From NCBI RefSeq assembly GCF_001580995.1, contig NZ_LHZU01000131.1, forward strand, positions 1-64,000: a stretch of 64,000 bases of DNA. Direction: 5' to 3'. A program made the position numbers and the translations under genes. Numbering within the stretch: position 1 is the stretch's first letter; every line of letters starts with the position of its first letter. Origin of the DNA: Acetobacter senegalensis. Lineage in GTDB: Bacteria > Pseudomonadota > Alphaproteobacteria > Acetobacterales > Acetobacteraceae. The notes beneath the pieces were generated by a model. It made no database searches. It saw only the letters and a list, made by a program, of their open reading frames with translations, and was not told where the DNA came from. Positions 1-9,620 of this stretch are shown in pieces.

Positions 1-40
1 TTGGCAGGTTGGCAGGTTGGCAGGTTGGCAGGTTGGCAGG
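1..40. repeat. Tandem 8-bp repeat (TTGGCAGG x5)
   Basis: Five perfect head-to-tail copies of TTGGCAGG run from the first base of the window and end at TAAGGG. The array may extend further left, outside the window. It lies downstream of the gcvP terminator and overlaps no supported gene. Such short perfect arrays vary in copy number by replication slippage. No function is evident. Confidence 0.85.
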
Positions 41-103
41 TAAGGGCTTTCAGATAGCCTTTGATTGCACCATATTTTTTCAAAAAAATTCCACAAAACC
101 TCA

Positions 104-141
104 TAAACAAAAAGGGCGGAACCTGCTGGCTCCGCCCTTTT
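104..141 (-). terminator. Rho-independent terminator of the gcv operon
   Basis: An 11-bp stem (AAAAGGGCGGA at 110-120 pairing with TCCGCCCTTTT at 131-141) has a 10-nt loop. On the minus strand it is followed by TTGTTTATG. It lies 37 bp beyond the gcvP stop codon. A T-run also follows on the plus strand, so it could work in both directions. Confidence 0.8.
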
Positions 142-177
142 CTTTTGTCGTGGGTCTGCTGTGGCCGGGTGGCTTTC

Positions 178-3096
178 TTATTCCATCCATTCCGAAATAT
201 CGGGGCAGGAACAGACAAGATTCCGATCCCCATGGGCGTTATCAATCCGCCCCACAGGTGGCCAGTATTTGCTGGAACGGCTGACACCGGGCGGGAAGCA
301 GGCGTCCTGACGGGTGTAGGCATGGTCCCACGGCTCTGCCGTGACATCGCTGGCGGTATGGGGCGCGTGGCGCAGGGGGGACTGCTCTGCCGTCAGCTTG
401 CCCGCTTCAATGGCGCGCACTTCCTCACGAATGGCCAGCATGGCCTCACAGAAGCGGTCGAGTTCCGCTTTGCTTTCAGATTCCGTGGGTTCGATCATGA
501 AGGTGCCCGCCACCGGGAAGCTGACCGTAGGCGCATGGAAGCCGTAATCCACCAGACGCTTGGCCATGTCATCCACCGTGACACCGGCTGCATCTTTCAA
601 AGGGCGAAGGTCCAGAATGCATTCATGCGCCACGCGACCCTGCGCGCCCCGATACAGCACCGGGTAGGCTTCTATCAGACGGCTGACAATATAGTTGGCG
701 TTCAGAATGGCTACCTGCGTGGCGCGTTTCAGCCCTTCATCCCCCATCAGGCGGATATAGGCCCAGGAGATTGGCAGAATGGAGGCCGAACCAAACGGCG
801 CGGCGCTGACGGCCAGAGCCGTGCCTTCCGCCGCAGGGTTGCCGGGCAGGAACGGAGCCAGATGCGCCTTGACGCCAATTGGCCCCATGCCCGGACCACC
901 GCCACCATGCGGAATACAGAACGTTTTGTGCAGATTGAAATGGCTGACATCGCCACCATAATCGCCGGGGCGGGCTAGGCCCACCTGCGCGTTCATGTTC
1001 GCGCCATCCACATACACCTGCCCTCCGGCCTGATGCACCAGGTCACAGATTTCACGCATGCTTTCTTCAAACACGCCGTGGGTGGACGGATAGGTGATCA
1101 TCACGGCGGACAGATCAGCCGCGTGAGCGGTCACTTTTTCCCGCATGTCTTCCAGATCAATATTGCCACCGGCATCACACTTCACCACCACAACCTTCAT
1201 GCCCGCCATCTGGGCGGAGGCCGGGTTGGTGCCGTGGGCGGAGGCCGGAATCAGGCACACTGTACGGTTGGTTTCCCCCCGCGCGCGGTGATAGGCGCTG
1301 ATGGCCAGAAGCCCGGCATATTCACCCTGCGCGCCGGAATTGGGCTGGAAGGACACAGCATCATACCCGCTGATGGCGCACAGCCAGCGTTCCAGATCAG
1401 CAAACAGGGCCTGATACCCCCGCGTCTGATCTGCCGGGGCAAAAGGATGAATATCACTGAAACCGGGCCATGTGATGGGGATCATCTCCACGGTGGCGTT
1501 CAGCTTCATGGTGCAGGAGCCAAGCGGGATCATGGTGCGGTCAAGCGCCAGATCCTTATCAGCCAGACGGCGCAGATAGCGCAGCATGTCTGTTTCTGAA
1601 CGGCAGGAACTGAACACCGGCTGCGTCAGGAAAGCAGACTGGCGGCTCAGGCTGGCGGGAATGGTGCTGGTGGCCGGAGCCAGCGCCTGCGCCATTTTGT
1701 CCACCCGGCCCTGTTCCGCACAGAAAGCGGACCATACGGCCAGAACAGTTTTGGGGGTGGAGGTTTCATCCAGACTGATACCGATACGCCCCTTGCCAGC
1801 ATCACGCAGGTTAAGGCCAGCAGACCGGGCGCGAGCCAGAATATCCGCAGCACCATCGCCCACCTGAAGGGTGATGGTATCAAAAAACTGTTCGGTCTGG
1901 ACTGTAACACCAAGCGCTTTCAGGCCAGCAGCCAGTGTGGTGGTCAGCCCATGAACCCGGCGGCCAATAGCGCGCAGCCCTTCCGGCCCGTGATAGACCG
2001 CATACATGCCCGCAATAACGGCCAGCAGCACCTGCGCCGTGCAGATGTTGGAGGTCGCTTTTTCACGCCGGATATGCTGTTCGCGCGTTTGCAGCGCCAG
2101 CCGGTAGGCAGAGCGGCCCTGACTATCAATGGACACCCCGACCAGACGGCCCGGCATGTTGCGCTTCCACGCATCCCGCGTGGCCATATAGGCCGCGTGC
2201 GGGCCACCAAACCCCATGGGCACGCCAAAACGCTGCGTGGAGCCAATGGCGATATCCGCCCCCAGTTCACCGGGAGAGGTCAGGACTGTCAGCGCCAACG
2301 GGTCTGCCGCCATGACGGCAATACCGCCCGCCGCATGCAGGGCCTCAATGGTTGCGCGTGGATCTTTGAGAGCACCGGAAGACCCCGGATACTGGAACAA
2401 CGCACCAAAAACATCTGCTGCAACCAGATCTGTTTCCGGCGCGCCAATGACCAATGCAATGCCCAGCGGTTCCGCACGTGTTTTCAGAACGGCAATGGTC
2501 TGCGGGTGGCAGTCTGCGTCTACAAAAAAAGCTGTGGCCTTGGATTTTGACACCCGGTTCGCCATGGCCATGGCTTCCGCTGCGGCAGTGGCTTCATCCA
2601 GCAGGGACGCGTTGGCGATATCCAGCCCGGTCAGTTCGGAAATCATGGTCTGGAAGTTCAGCAGCGCTTCCAGACGGCCCTGGCTGATTTCCGGCTGATA
2701 CGGCGTATAAGCCGTGTACCACGCCGGGTTTTCCAGAATATTGCGCTGAATGACGGCTGGCAGAACGGTGCCGTAATAGCCCTGCCCGATCAGCGATGTC
2801 ATGACCTGATTCTGGTTGGCCAATGTGCGCAGATGGGCCAGAACCTCCACCTCGCTCCAGCCCTTGCCAATACCCATGGGTTGTGTGGCCCGAATGGCGG
2901 CGGGCAGCGTTTCCTGCATCAGCGCATCCAGCGAGGGCGCACCAACCGTTTTGAGCATAAGCGCCTGATCGTCCGCCGTGGGGCCGATATGGCGGGGCAC
3001 AAAGGTATCTGCCTCCGGTTGCAGGCCTGCAAAAGCGGGCAGCGTATCAGCAGAACAGCCGGAGGAACGGTCCGGACCGGAAGCAAGGGTGAACAT
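178..3096 (-). CDS. gcvP: Glycine dehydrogenase (decarboxylating), P protein
   Basis: This is the PLP-dependent P protein of the glycine cleavage system. It decarboxylates glycine and passes the aminomethyl group to the lipoyl arm of GcvH. The single-chain form of 972 residues contains both homologous halves. The conserved segment around [17 protein letters not shown], in the C-terminal half, carries the lysine expected to bind PLP. The N-terminal segment FVPRHIGP is also typical of the family. I chose the ATG at 3096: it is preceded by AGGAT, whereas the frame extends upstream only through unconserved sequence to a TTG at 3180. It is the last gene of gcvT-gcvH-gcvP and ends just before a terminator. 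The family assignment is secure from length and motifs. Confidence 0.97.
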   Translation of the reverse strand: MFTLASGPDRSSGCSADTLPAFAGLQPEADTFVPRHIGPTADDQALMLKTVGAPSLDALMQETLPAAIRATQPMGIGKGWSEVEVLAHLRTLANQNQVMTSLIGQGYYGTVLPAVIQRNILENPAWYTAYTPYQPEISQGRLEALLNFQTMISELTGLDIANASLLDEATAAAEAMAMANRVSKSKATAFFVDADCHPQTIAVLKTRAEPLGIALVIGAPETDLVAADVFGALFQYPGSSGALKDPRATIEALHAAGGIAVMAADPLALTVLTSPGELGADIAIGSTQRFGVPMGFGGPHAAYMATRDAWKRNMPGRLVGVSIDSQGRSAYRLALQTREQHIRREKATSNICTAQVLLAVIAGMYAVYHGPEGLRAIGRRVHGLTTTLAAGLKALGVTVQTEQFFDTITLQVGDGAADILARARSAGLNLRDAGKGRIGISLDETSTPKTVLAVWSAFCAEQGRVDKMAQALAPATSTIPASLSRQSAFLTQPVFSSCRSETDMLRYLRRLADKDLALDRTMIPLGSCTMKLNATVEMIPITWPGFSDIHPFAPADQTRGYQALFADLERWLCAISGYDAVSFQPNSGAQGEYAGLLAISAYHRARGETNRTVCLIPASAHGTNPASAQMAGMKVVVVKCDAGGNIDLEDMREKVTAHAADLSAVMITYPSTHGVFEESMREICDLVHQAGGQVYVDGANMNAQVGLARPGDYGGDVSHFNLHKTFCIPHGGGGPGMGPIGVKAHLAPFLPGNPAAEGTALAVSAAPFGSASILPISWAYIRLMGDEGLKRATQVAILNANYIVSRLIEAYPVLYRGAQGRVAHECILDLRPLKDAAGVTVDDMAKRLVDYGFHAPTVSFPVAGTFMIEPTESESKAELDRFCEAMLAIREEVRAIEAGKLTAEQSPLRHAPHTASDVTAEPWDHAYTRQDACFPPGVSRSSKYWPPVGRIDNAHGDRNLVCSCPDISEWME

Positions 3097-3249
3097 GCGG
3101 GGTATCCTGAAAAAGCGGGAAACAGGAAGAATGTTTCTGGCGGGCGTGGTGCTGTGGCTAACAAAAACCGGGCAGCACAACGCCCCTTTGGCAGGGTGCC
3201 GGGGCGTGAGGGCTGGAACAGTCCGCCCTCCACGCCCCGGCGGGCAGAC

Positions 3250-3615
3250 TCAGGCGATCAATGCGGCGTAGGCGGCGGCATCCAGCAGGCCGGAAAGCTG
3301 ATCCGGGTTGGTGATGCGGAATTTCAGAATCCAGCCTTCGCCTTCCGGGTCGGAGCTGACGCGGGCGGGGTCATCCGTCAGGGCGGCGTTGCCTTCCAGC
3401 ACTTCGCCATCCACCGGGGCATAAATGTCTGAAGCCGCCTTGACGGATTCCACCACGGCTACGGACTCACCGGCTTTGACCTCGGTTCCGGCATCACGCA
3501 CTTCAACAAACACCAGTTCGCCCAGTTCTTCGGCAGCGTGCTTGGTAATGCCCACCACGGCGGACTCACCTTCAACGCGCAGCCATTCATGTTCTTTGGT
3601 AAAATACAGTGTCAT
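3250..3615 (-). CDS. gcvH: Glycine cleavage system H protein
   Basis: This is the 121-residue lipoyl carrier that shuttles the methylamine group between GcvP, GcvT and the lipoamide dehydrogenase L protein. The lipoylation segment VESVKAASDIYAPVDG places the modified lysine at residue 59. The N-terminus (FTKEHEWLR) and the length match the family. The ATG at 3615 is preceded by AAGGAGTGCTGAGGC, a strong ribosome-binding site. It sits between gcvT (50 bp upstream) and gcvP (153 bp downstream) and is probably cotranscribed under the upstream glycine riboswitch. No L protein gene is present in the window. Confidence 0.97.
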   Translation of the reverse strand: MTLYFTKEHEWLRVEGESAVVGITKHAAEELGELVFVEVRDAGTEVKAGESVAVVESVKAASDIYAPVDGEVLEGNAALTDDPARVSSDPEGEGWILKFRITNPDQLSGLLDAAAYAALIA

Positions 3616-3665
3616 GCCTCAGCACTCCTTGAAAAAAGTCTTTTGAAACCGTTGAGAAAACAGAA

Positions 3666-4799
3666 TTACCGTTTGAAGCGCGCAGGCACGAACGGCAGGG
3701 ATGCCACAACCGCAGGCACGGCGCGGCCTCGCAGTTCGGCAAAAACGGGGCTTTTGGGGGCGGCGTAGGCGGTGGCCACATAGCCCATGGCCACCGGGGC
3801 TTCCACCGTGGGGCCAAAGGCGCCGGAGGTCACCTTGCCTATGCCATCAGCAAAAGCGGGATCAGAATAAAGGGGGGCACCGCCACGCACAGGGGCACGG
3901 CCTTCTGCCAGTAGCCCCACACGGCGACGGGCCACACCATTTTCAAGCTGGCCCAGAATGATGTCCGCGCCCGGAAAGCCCCCTTCCCGCGCACTGCCCT
4001 TACGGCGGGACTTTTGAATAGACCATTCAAGGGCTGCTTCAACTGGCGTGGTCGTCTCATCAATATCCGCGCCATACAGGCACATGCCGGCTTCAAGCCG
4101 CAGGCTGTCCCGCGCGCCGAGGCCTATGGGTTTAACGTTGGGCTGGGCCAGCAACTGGCGCGCCACGCGTGAGGCATCCAGCGCGGGCACGGAAATTTCA
4201 AACCCGTCCTCCCCGGTGTAGCCGGAGCGGGAAATCACGCAGCTTGCGCCATCTACATCCAGAGCGCGCACATCCATGAAGGCCATGGTTTTCACATCCG
4301 GCGCAAGCGCCGCCAGCGCCTGCTCGGCTTCCGGCCCCTGAAGCGCCAGCAGAGCGCGTTCTTCAAGCGGCTCTACCAGACAATCCACCAGTTCATCCTG
4401 CATGAGGGCAATATCGGCGGCCTTGCACGCGGCGTTGACCACCAGCAGCAGGGTATCATCCAGCCGCGCCACCATCAGGTCATCCAGAATGCCACCCTGG
4501 GCATTGGTGAACTGGGTGTAACGCTGCCGACCATTCTTGATGGCCACAATATCAGCCGGGACCAGACGTTCCAGCGCTTTGGCGGCGGCCTCCACACTGC
4601 CCGAGCGGGCACGCACCTTCACCTGCCCCATGTGCGAGACATCAAACAGGCCCGCATGGGTGCGCACATGGCGGTGCTCGGCCATGATGCCATCTGCATA
4701 ATTCAGGGGCATGGCATAACCGGCAAACGGCACCATTTTGCCGCCTTGATCTTCATGCAGGGAAAAAAGAGGGGTGTGGAGGAGAGAATCAGTGCTCAT
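3666..4799 (-). CDS. gcvT: Aminomethyltransferase, glycine cleavage T protein
   Basis: The T protein releases ammonia from the aminomethyl-GcvH intermediate and transfers the one-carbon unit to tetrahydrofolate. The product has 377 residues, a normal length. It opens with LHTPLFSLHEDQGGKMVPFAG, and contains LFDVSHMGQV, YTQFTNAQGGILDDL and SGYTGEDGFEI, all characteristic of GcvT. The ATG at 4799 was chosen because the frame continues upstream through the glycine riboswitch, which is RNA structure and not coding. It is the first gene of the gcv operon. Expression is presumably glycine-induced through the riboswitch in its leader. Confidence 0.97.
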   Translation of the reverse strand: MSTDSLLHTPLFSLHEDQGGKMVPFAGYAMPLNYADGIMAEHRHVRTHAGLFDVSHMGQVKVRARSGSVEAAAKALERLVPADIVAIKNGRQRYTQFTNAQGGILDDLMVARLDDTLLLVVNAACKAADIALMQDELVDCLVEPLEERALLALQGPEAEQALAALAPDVKTMAFMDVRALDVDGASCVISRSGYTGEDGFEISVPALDASRVARQLLAQPNVKPIGLGARDSLRLEAGMCLYGADIDETTTPVEAALEWSIQKSRRKGSAREGGFPGADIILGQLENGVARRRVGLLAEGRAPVRGGAPLYSDPAFADGIGKVTSGAFGPTVEAPVAMGYVATAYAAPKSPVFAELRGRAVPAVVASLPFVPARFKR

Positions 4800-4906
4800 G
4801 CACGCAGCCTTCCGCAAAAAGACTGGGGCACCTTGCGTATTCGGAAAACTGTGACCGATAAAAAGACAAAGTTCAGGGCCCCGGACCAGAGAATATCCGT
4901 CTGCCC

Positions 4907-5060
4907 CTTCTGTATCTTTGCCTGAGATCGCTATCCCGTCGGCGGGCGCGAAAGCGCCTCTCTCCAGAAGTTTATCGCGCAAGGTCCTTTTGCCTGAGAG
5001 TTTCCGGGGCGGTTGCTCCTTCGGCGCTGGCGCTAAGCCAGTCTCTCCCTCTGCGCGATA
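4907..5060 (-). promoter_or_regulatory. Tandem glycine riboswitch (gcvT leader)
   Basis: Two consecutive glycine aptamers can be read on the minus strand. Aptamer 1 is closed by TATCGCGC (5060-5053) pairing with GCGCGATA near 4974, and contains GGGAGAGACUGG, CGCCGAAGGAGCAACCGCC and ACUCUCAGGCAAAAGGACC. Aptamer 2 is closed by CUUCUG (4970-4965) pairing with CAGAAG (4912-4907), and contains GGAGAGAGGCGC, GCCGACGGGAUAGCGA and UCUCAGGCAAAGAUAC. The short inter-aptamer linker is typical of the cooperative tandem class. It lies about 110 nt before the gcvT start. The expression platform lies between 4906 and 4800, and I could not assign it as terminator or translational type. Confidence 0.95.
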
Positions 5061-5130
5061 AAAACCGTGACATCATTGCGTTTTCAAGTCAATCACGGTT
5101 GTAGAGTCTGCGCGGGCCAAATGGCCCGTT

Positions 5131-6003
5131 TTATGCGTCTGCCTTGGGCAGATGTTTGGCAATGTAGGGCGGCAGATTGAAAGAGCCCACGTGAATTTCC
5201 GGCGTCCAGTACTGGGTGTTGCCCAGAATTCCAGCATCCTGCGCGCGGGTGCGCACACTGTTCACATCCTGCCCCACGGGGCTTTTGCCCTTGGAGGCAA
5301 TGCCCAGTGTCATGAACCCGCCCACATAGGTGGGCACAGCCGCCACATAGGCAGACACATGCGGGAAGAACTTGGCACGGCGTTCGCTGGTTTCACGCAG
5401 TTCATCCGCCTGCATGAAGGGCACGCCGCACTGGTTCACAATCAGGCCTTCCGCCGTAAGGATACGGGCGCAATGCTGATAGAAGGAATCCGTAAACAGG
5501 ACTTCACCCACGCCAATGGGGTCCGTGCTGTCCACAATGATCACATCAAAGGAAGCATCCGCCGCCTTTGCCACGTAATCAATGCCATCACCCACAATCA
5601 CTTCCGCGCGCGGGTTGGTCCAGGCATCTCCGGCAATGCCGGGCAGGTGTTGTTTTGAAAGTTCAATGACCGCGCCGTCAATTTCCACCATCACGGCTTT
5701 TTCCACGCCGGGATGTTCCAGCACGCGGCGCAGCACACCGCCATCACCCGCGCCAATAATCAGCACATTGCGCGCAGCGCCGTGGGTGAACAACGGAACA
5801 TGGGTGAGCATTTCCTGATAAACGAACTCATCCCGTTCCGTGATCTGCACCACGCCATCCAGCAGAAGCACGCGGCCGTGGGACTCGCTCTCAAAGACCA
5901 CAATGTCCTGAAACGGGCTTTTGGTACGGGCCAGTTCCTTTGTGACGCGGAAGCGCTGGCCCCAGTTGTCATAAAGGGTTTCTTCAATCCACTGCTCAGT
6001 CAT
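5131..6003 (-). CDS. speE: Spermidine synthase (polyamine aminopropyltransferase)
   Basis: This enzyme transfers the aminopropyl group of decarboxylated S-adenosylmethionine to putrescine, giving spermidine and methylthioadenosine. The 290-residue product has the cosubstrate-binding motif GAGDGG at residues 84-89, the acidic loop VEIDGAVIEL near 107-115, and DSTDP at 158-162, with the catalytic aspartate expected there. The C-terminal YWTPEIHVGSFNLPPYI is typical of bacterial SpeE. The ATG at 6003 fits the conserved N-terminus (WIEETLYDNWGQ). It follows speD by 97 bp, and a terminator-like hairpin lies in that gap, so speE may be expressed at a lower level or be separately controlled. Confidence 0.97.
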   Translation of the reverse strand: MTEQWIEETLYDNWGQRFRVTKELARTKSPFQDIVVFESESHGRVLLLDGVVQITERDEFVYQEMLTHVPLFTHGAARNVLIIGAGDGGVLRRVLEHPGVEKAVMVEIDGAVIELSKQHLPGIAGDAWTNPRAEVIVGDGIDYVAKAADASFDVIIVDSTDPIGVGEVLFTDSFYQHCARILTAEGLIVNQCGVPFMQADELRETSERRAKFFPHVSAYVAAVPTYVGGFMTLGIASKGKSPVGQDVNSVRTRAQDAGILGNTQYWTPEIHVGSFNLPPYIAKHLPKADA

Positions 6004-6015
6004 GTCTCTTTATCC

Positions 6016-6066
6016 CAAACAAAGAAAAGGGCCAGAACGCGGCCTGTTACGGCGTTATTCTGGCCC
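6016..6066 (-). terminator. Terminator-like hairpin between speD and speE
   Basis: A 9-bp perfect stem (GGGCCAGAA at 6029-6037 with TTCTGGCCC at 6058-6066) is followed on the minus strand by TTTTCTTTGTTTGG, a good intrinsic-terminator tail. It lies inside the speD-speE gap, and the end of the U-tract is only about 13 nt from the speE start codon. It could attenuate speE transcription or act as a 3' end for a speD-only transcript. Confidence 0.75.
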
Positions 6067-6100
6067 CCCTCAAACACACCATCAAAGACGGAAACGGACC

Positions 6101-6565
6101 TTAGATAGCCACGCGCCCACGGCGTTGCTCATCCACTTCCAGCCGCTTTGCCTGGAACAGGCGCTGCATGACCGGAATGGCAAGGTGCGGATCACATGCG
6201 CCGCACATGAAGATATCCACGGCCGCAAAATTGCGTTCTGGCCATGTGTGGATGGAAATATGGCTTTCCGCCAGCACAACCACGCCAGACACGCCGCCAT
6301 TGGGCGTGAAGTGGTGGAAGTGGCTGTGCAGGATGGTTGCTCCCGCAGCCACGGCAGCCTCACACAATGTCCGGTCTATTTTTTCCGGATCATCCAGATT
6401 TGTGGCGTCCCACAGATCGACCAGCAGGTGTGTGCCTGCAAATTTCTCGCCGTCTTTTTCGACGAAGTAATCCTTACGATCATCGTCAGACGAGACCGGA
6501 ACAGAAGATGCCTGGTTATTGCTCGGGAGTTCCGAGACCATCCCCAGTTGAGCAAGTGCGTTCAT
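6101..6565 (-). CDS. speD: S-adenosylmethionine decarboxylase proenzyme
   Basis: This is a pyruvoyl enzyme that makes decarboxylated SAM for SpeE. The 154-residue product has the processing site AESHISIHTWPE. Autocleavage is expected between Glu100 and Ser101, with Ser101 becoming the pyruvoyl group. His106 and Cys121 (FMCGAC) are the expected catalytic residues of the bacterial class. I chose the ATG at 6565 because it follows GGGGG; a longer in-frame start at 6622 would add an unconserved leader. Residues 1-40 before the conserved core are Ser/Asp/Asn-rich and probably disordered. A short hairpin (GGGCG ATTT CGCCC, near 6598-6611) lies in the leader. Confidence 0.95.
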   Translation of the reverse strand: MNALAQLGMVSELPSNNQASSVPVSSDDDRKDYFVEKDGEKFAGTHLLVDLWDATNLDDPEKIDRTLCEAAVAAGATILHSHFHHFTPNGGVSGVVVLAESHISIHTWPERNFAAVDIFMCGACDPHLAIPVMQRLFQAKRLEVDEQRRGRVAI

Positions 6566-6719
6566 TGACGTACCCCCAAACCAGTAGACAGCCTGTTGGG
6601 CGAAATCGCCCCCTTGGGCCAAGAGCGGGTGTAACTACGGCCTATAGCCCCGCATGACAAGCATTATCTTGCATAAAAAACAGGTTTTTTCACATTGCCC
6701 GAAAACGAAGTGAAAGAAA

Positions 6720-9434
6720 TCAATGTGATGCGGCGCTGCGGGGCATCTGCCGTAACAGAAGTGTAAACAACGCATCACGCTCGCGCCCCAGCGTACGGCC
6801 CGCCAGCCAGTCTTTCAGACGGTGCAGGGTTTCCCAGTCCCGCGCGGCGGCGGCATCGGTCGCCAGCCGGAAAGCAAGGGCCCGTTGCGCCTCTGTCAGC
6901 GCCCCATCCTGCGGCAGACCACGGCTGGCCAGACGCCCCACCACCAGCACGGCATCCGCCCAGCGGTGGTCCGCCTCATAAAGCTGTCCGCGCAGATCCA
7001 GCCCTGCGTCCGATTCGTCATGTGCCAGCAGGGCCTGTGCCTTTTCCGTCTCTCCGCGTGCCTGCGCCACGCGGGCGGCATCATACGCTTTGCGGGCTGC
7101 CAGATCATCCGGCATGAGCGGGGAGACCGCGTGATCCAGAGCCATCTGCGCCAGCGCCAGTTGATGCGCCTGCATGGCGGCCTGAGCCAACAGTTCTTCT
7201 CCCTCCGCCCGTGCCTGCGGGTCTGCCTGCATGGCAATGGCCTGACTGAAGGCCGTCGCGGCGGTATCTGCATGACCAGCCTCCAGCAGCAGGTGACCAT
7301 ACCCCAGCAGCAGCTTGGCTTTCTCCGCCCCATCGGGCACATGCGGCAGCCCCTGCGCCACCAGCGCGGTGCGCTGTGTGACCGAGAGTTCTTCCTCGCT
7401 GCCGGGCGGCAGGCCGAGGGAAGCGGACGCACCGTTGAACACCAGCCGATACAAAGCGGCCCGATAGGCCTCCGCCAGCGCGTCCTCCGGCACATCCGCG
7501 CTGGGTTGAAGCCCTTCCAGCACGCTCAGCGCCACTTTGGGCTCACCATTGCGGATGAGGGCCTGCGCAAGCCCCACGGCAGTAAGCGTGCGGATGTCAG
7601 CAGGCACGGGTGAAGCCCCGTTCTCGCCTTTCAGCAGTTTGCGGTACACGTCCGCCGCCATATCCGGCGCGATCAGATCCGCATCCTGCATCAGCCGCAC
7701 AATTTCCGTGCGGGCAATGGCGGCGCGCTGAGCATCGTCCGATGCTGTCAGATTTTCCAGTGCAACGCGGGCTGTTTCCGTTTTTCCCTCCCGCGCCTGT
7801 AGCAGCGCGCGGGGAAGATCATACGCAGGGCCATCGGGCAGTGGCTCCATCGTCCTGACCGTGGCGGGGGTGCCATAGCGGGCGATGTAAAGCGCCATGG
7901 CTGGCGCAATCCGGTCCCGTAGCGGGGCGGGATAATGCTGCGCCTGCGCAAACCCTGCCGCCAGCAGAATGGCGGTGCGCTGGCTGTTCTGCCCGGCATA
8001 CAGACCATACAGCCCCTGCCACAAATGGAACTCCGGCAGGCTGATCCACTCCGGCGCAGCCAGTGCCTGGGCGCCTTTCAGGTTGCCCGCAAGCAGGGCC
8101 GAAGCCGCACGCAGCGCTATTTCCGGCCGCAGGGTGGCTGACCCCGCAGCACTGGCTGATCCCGAATCCGGTGTGGTTTCTGGCATATCTGCCAGCAGCG
8201 CGGCGGCTTTCTGAAACGCTCCGGACGCAAAGGCCGCCTGCGCAGCGGCAAAAGTCGCCGCTTTTTTCTGCCGGGGCGACGCCTTGGCCAACGCCGCCAG
8301 TTTTTCCTCCCGCTCCGCTGCCAGAGTAGCGGGCGATGCCTCCTGCAAGCCGAACCACTGCCAATCCTTTTGGCGGGAGGCCTCTGTCACCGGTTCGGGC
8401 AAAGGGAGGCCCACTGGCACAGGATGCAGCGAGACAGCGTGCAGAACGGCCCCTTTGGCCGTGCCCTGCATCACGATCTGATCGGCATCGGCTTCCACCA
8501 CCACACCTTCAAGTGTGGGCCTTACGGAATAACCAACCGCGTGCTGCGCCTGCGCCACGCCGCCTGAGGCCGTGCGGGATGTTGCAATCAGCAGCCGCGC
8601 GCCGGTAGCGGGGTCCGGCAATTCAAACTCATGCCCAGGCTGTTGCAACGGAAACAGCACATAACCGGGCGCAGGCTGCGCCGTAATTGTGTGCAGAGAC
8701 GCAGCCCCCCCTCCCCCGCCAGAAGATGGCTTGCCCGCCAACGCGGCCCCCGTGGACGACAGCGTAACCGTAGAAGAAGGGGACGGAGAGGAGGAGCCTG
8801 CGGAAGCGGAAGTTGCGGCCCCAGTGGTAGTGGTAGTGGTAGCGGAAGCGGAAGTGGCAGCCGCAGTCGTAGCCGGAGCAGGAGCAGACGTGGAAGCGGC
8901 AGCCGACGCAGGAGGCGTACCGCCCCCTGCTGCGCCGGAAGGAGCCAGCGCCGTCTGCCCATCCTTTTTCTGTAAAGATGCAGGTTCCGGCGCTTGTAAC
9001 TGCCAGCCTTCTTTCTGGCGCGAGAGCCGCAAGGCAGGGTGTTGCGGCAGAGGGATGCGCAACAGAGTGGCGTGATCCAGCACGGTGACTGTCAGGCCGG
9101 AAAACACACCTGTTCCGCCAGACGCACGCATCATGGCCGGTACAGGCTGGTCTGCCACCACAATAAAATCCGGGCCGGACCAGAACGCCGCAATGCCGGT
9201 TTGCGCATCAAAAGGCAGAAACAGTGCTGTCTGGGCGTTTTGGTCGCCTTTCTGGCCCAGAGCATCCTGCGTGACAGCCGCTACCGGAGCCCGCTGCAGC
9301 CCATCCACGCCTTCCGCTGTGGCAGGCGCTACCACCAACGCCTGAAGCAGCAGGCAAGAAACCATGATCCGGTCTGTTCTGTTCCGTCCCGTCACGAGGT
9401 TTCTGTTGCTCCCTGTCTGGTTTCGCCACGCCAT
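6720..9434 (-). CDS. Large exported TPR-containing protein, function unknown
   Basis: The predicted product has 904 residues. An N-terminal basic segment is followed by a hydrophobic run (MVSCLLLQALVVAPATA) ending in an Ala-X-Ala type signal-peptidase site, so export to the periplasm is likely. A linker of roughly residues 170-240 is extremely rich in Ser, Thr, Ala, Pro and Gly. The C-terminal two thirds are helical with repeated Ala/Leu-rich TPR-like units (for example AAALLADMPET, ALEGLQP and LLGYGHLLLEAGHADTAATAFSQA). I do not recognise an enzymatic domain. The start is uncertain: the ATGs at 9434 and 9365 both leave a usable signal peptide, and a GTG at 9491 is also open. It appears monocistronic. 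A scaffold or protein-interaction role in the envelope is inference. Confidence 0.8.
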   Translation of the reverse strand: MAWRNQTGSNRNLVTGRNRTDRIMVSCLLLQALVVAPATAEGVDGLQRAPVAAVTQDALGQKGDQNAQTALFLPFDAQTGIAAFWSGPDFIVVADQPVPAMMRASGGTGVFSGLTVTVLDHATLLRIPLPQHPALRLSRQKEGWQLQAPEPASLQKKDGQTALAPSGAAGGGTPPASAAASTSAPAPATTAAATSASATTTTTTGAATSASAGSSSPSPSSTVTLSSTGAALAGKPSSGGGGGAASLHTITAQPAPGYVLFPLQQPGHEFELPDPATGARLLIATSRTASGGVAQAQHAVGYSVRPTLEGVVVEADADQIVMQGTAKGAVLHAVSLHPVPVGLPLPEPVTEASRQKDWQWFGLQEASPATLAAEREEKLAALAKASPRQKKAATFAAAQAAFASGAFQKAAALLADMPETTPDSGSASAAGSATLRPEIALRAASALLAGNLKGAQALAAPEWISLPEFHLWQGLYGLYAGQNSQRTAILLAAGFAQAQHYPAPLRDRIAPAMALYIARYGTPATVRTMEPLPDGPAYDLPRALLQAREGKTETARVALENLTASDDAQRAAIARTEIVRLMQDADLIAPDMAADVYRKLLKGENGASPVPADIRTLTAVGLAQALIRNGEPKVALSVLEGLQPSADVPEDALAEAYRAALYRLVFNGASASLGLPPGSEEELSVTQRTALVAQGLPHVPDGAEKAKLLLGYGHLLLEAGHADTAATAFSQAIAMQADPQARAEGEELLAQAAMQAHQLALAQMALDHAVSPLMPDDLAARKAYDAARVAQARGETEKAQALLAHDESDAGLDLRGQLYEADHRWADAVLVVGRLASRGLPQDGALTEAQRALAFRLATDAAAARDWETLHRLKDWLAGRTLGRERDALFTLLLRQMPRSAASH

Positions 9435-9620
9435 GAATGGCGGGCAATAGCGCACACCCAGCGCCCCGGTGAGTGTGCCCTCTCTTTGCACTGATCGCCA
9501 AGGCTGACAAAGGAAAAGACAAACCGCGCAGGCTGCGGAACGCCGGGAACGGAGAGAACGTTAAAAAGCCTCATTACCGCTTTAGCCACATCAGATGGCT
9601 TTCTTGCTCTGGAGGATTCC

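Noticed and set aside
8631-9075. Plus-strand frames with long Arg/Ser/Gly or Val/Ala runs
   Set aside because: Reverse complement of the Ser/Thr/Ala linker of the exported TPR protein; low complexity only.
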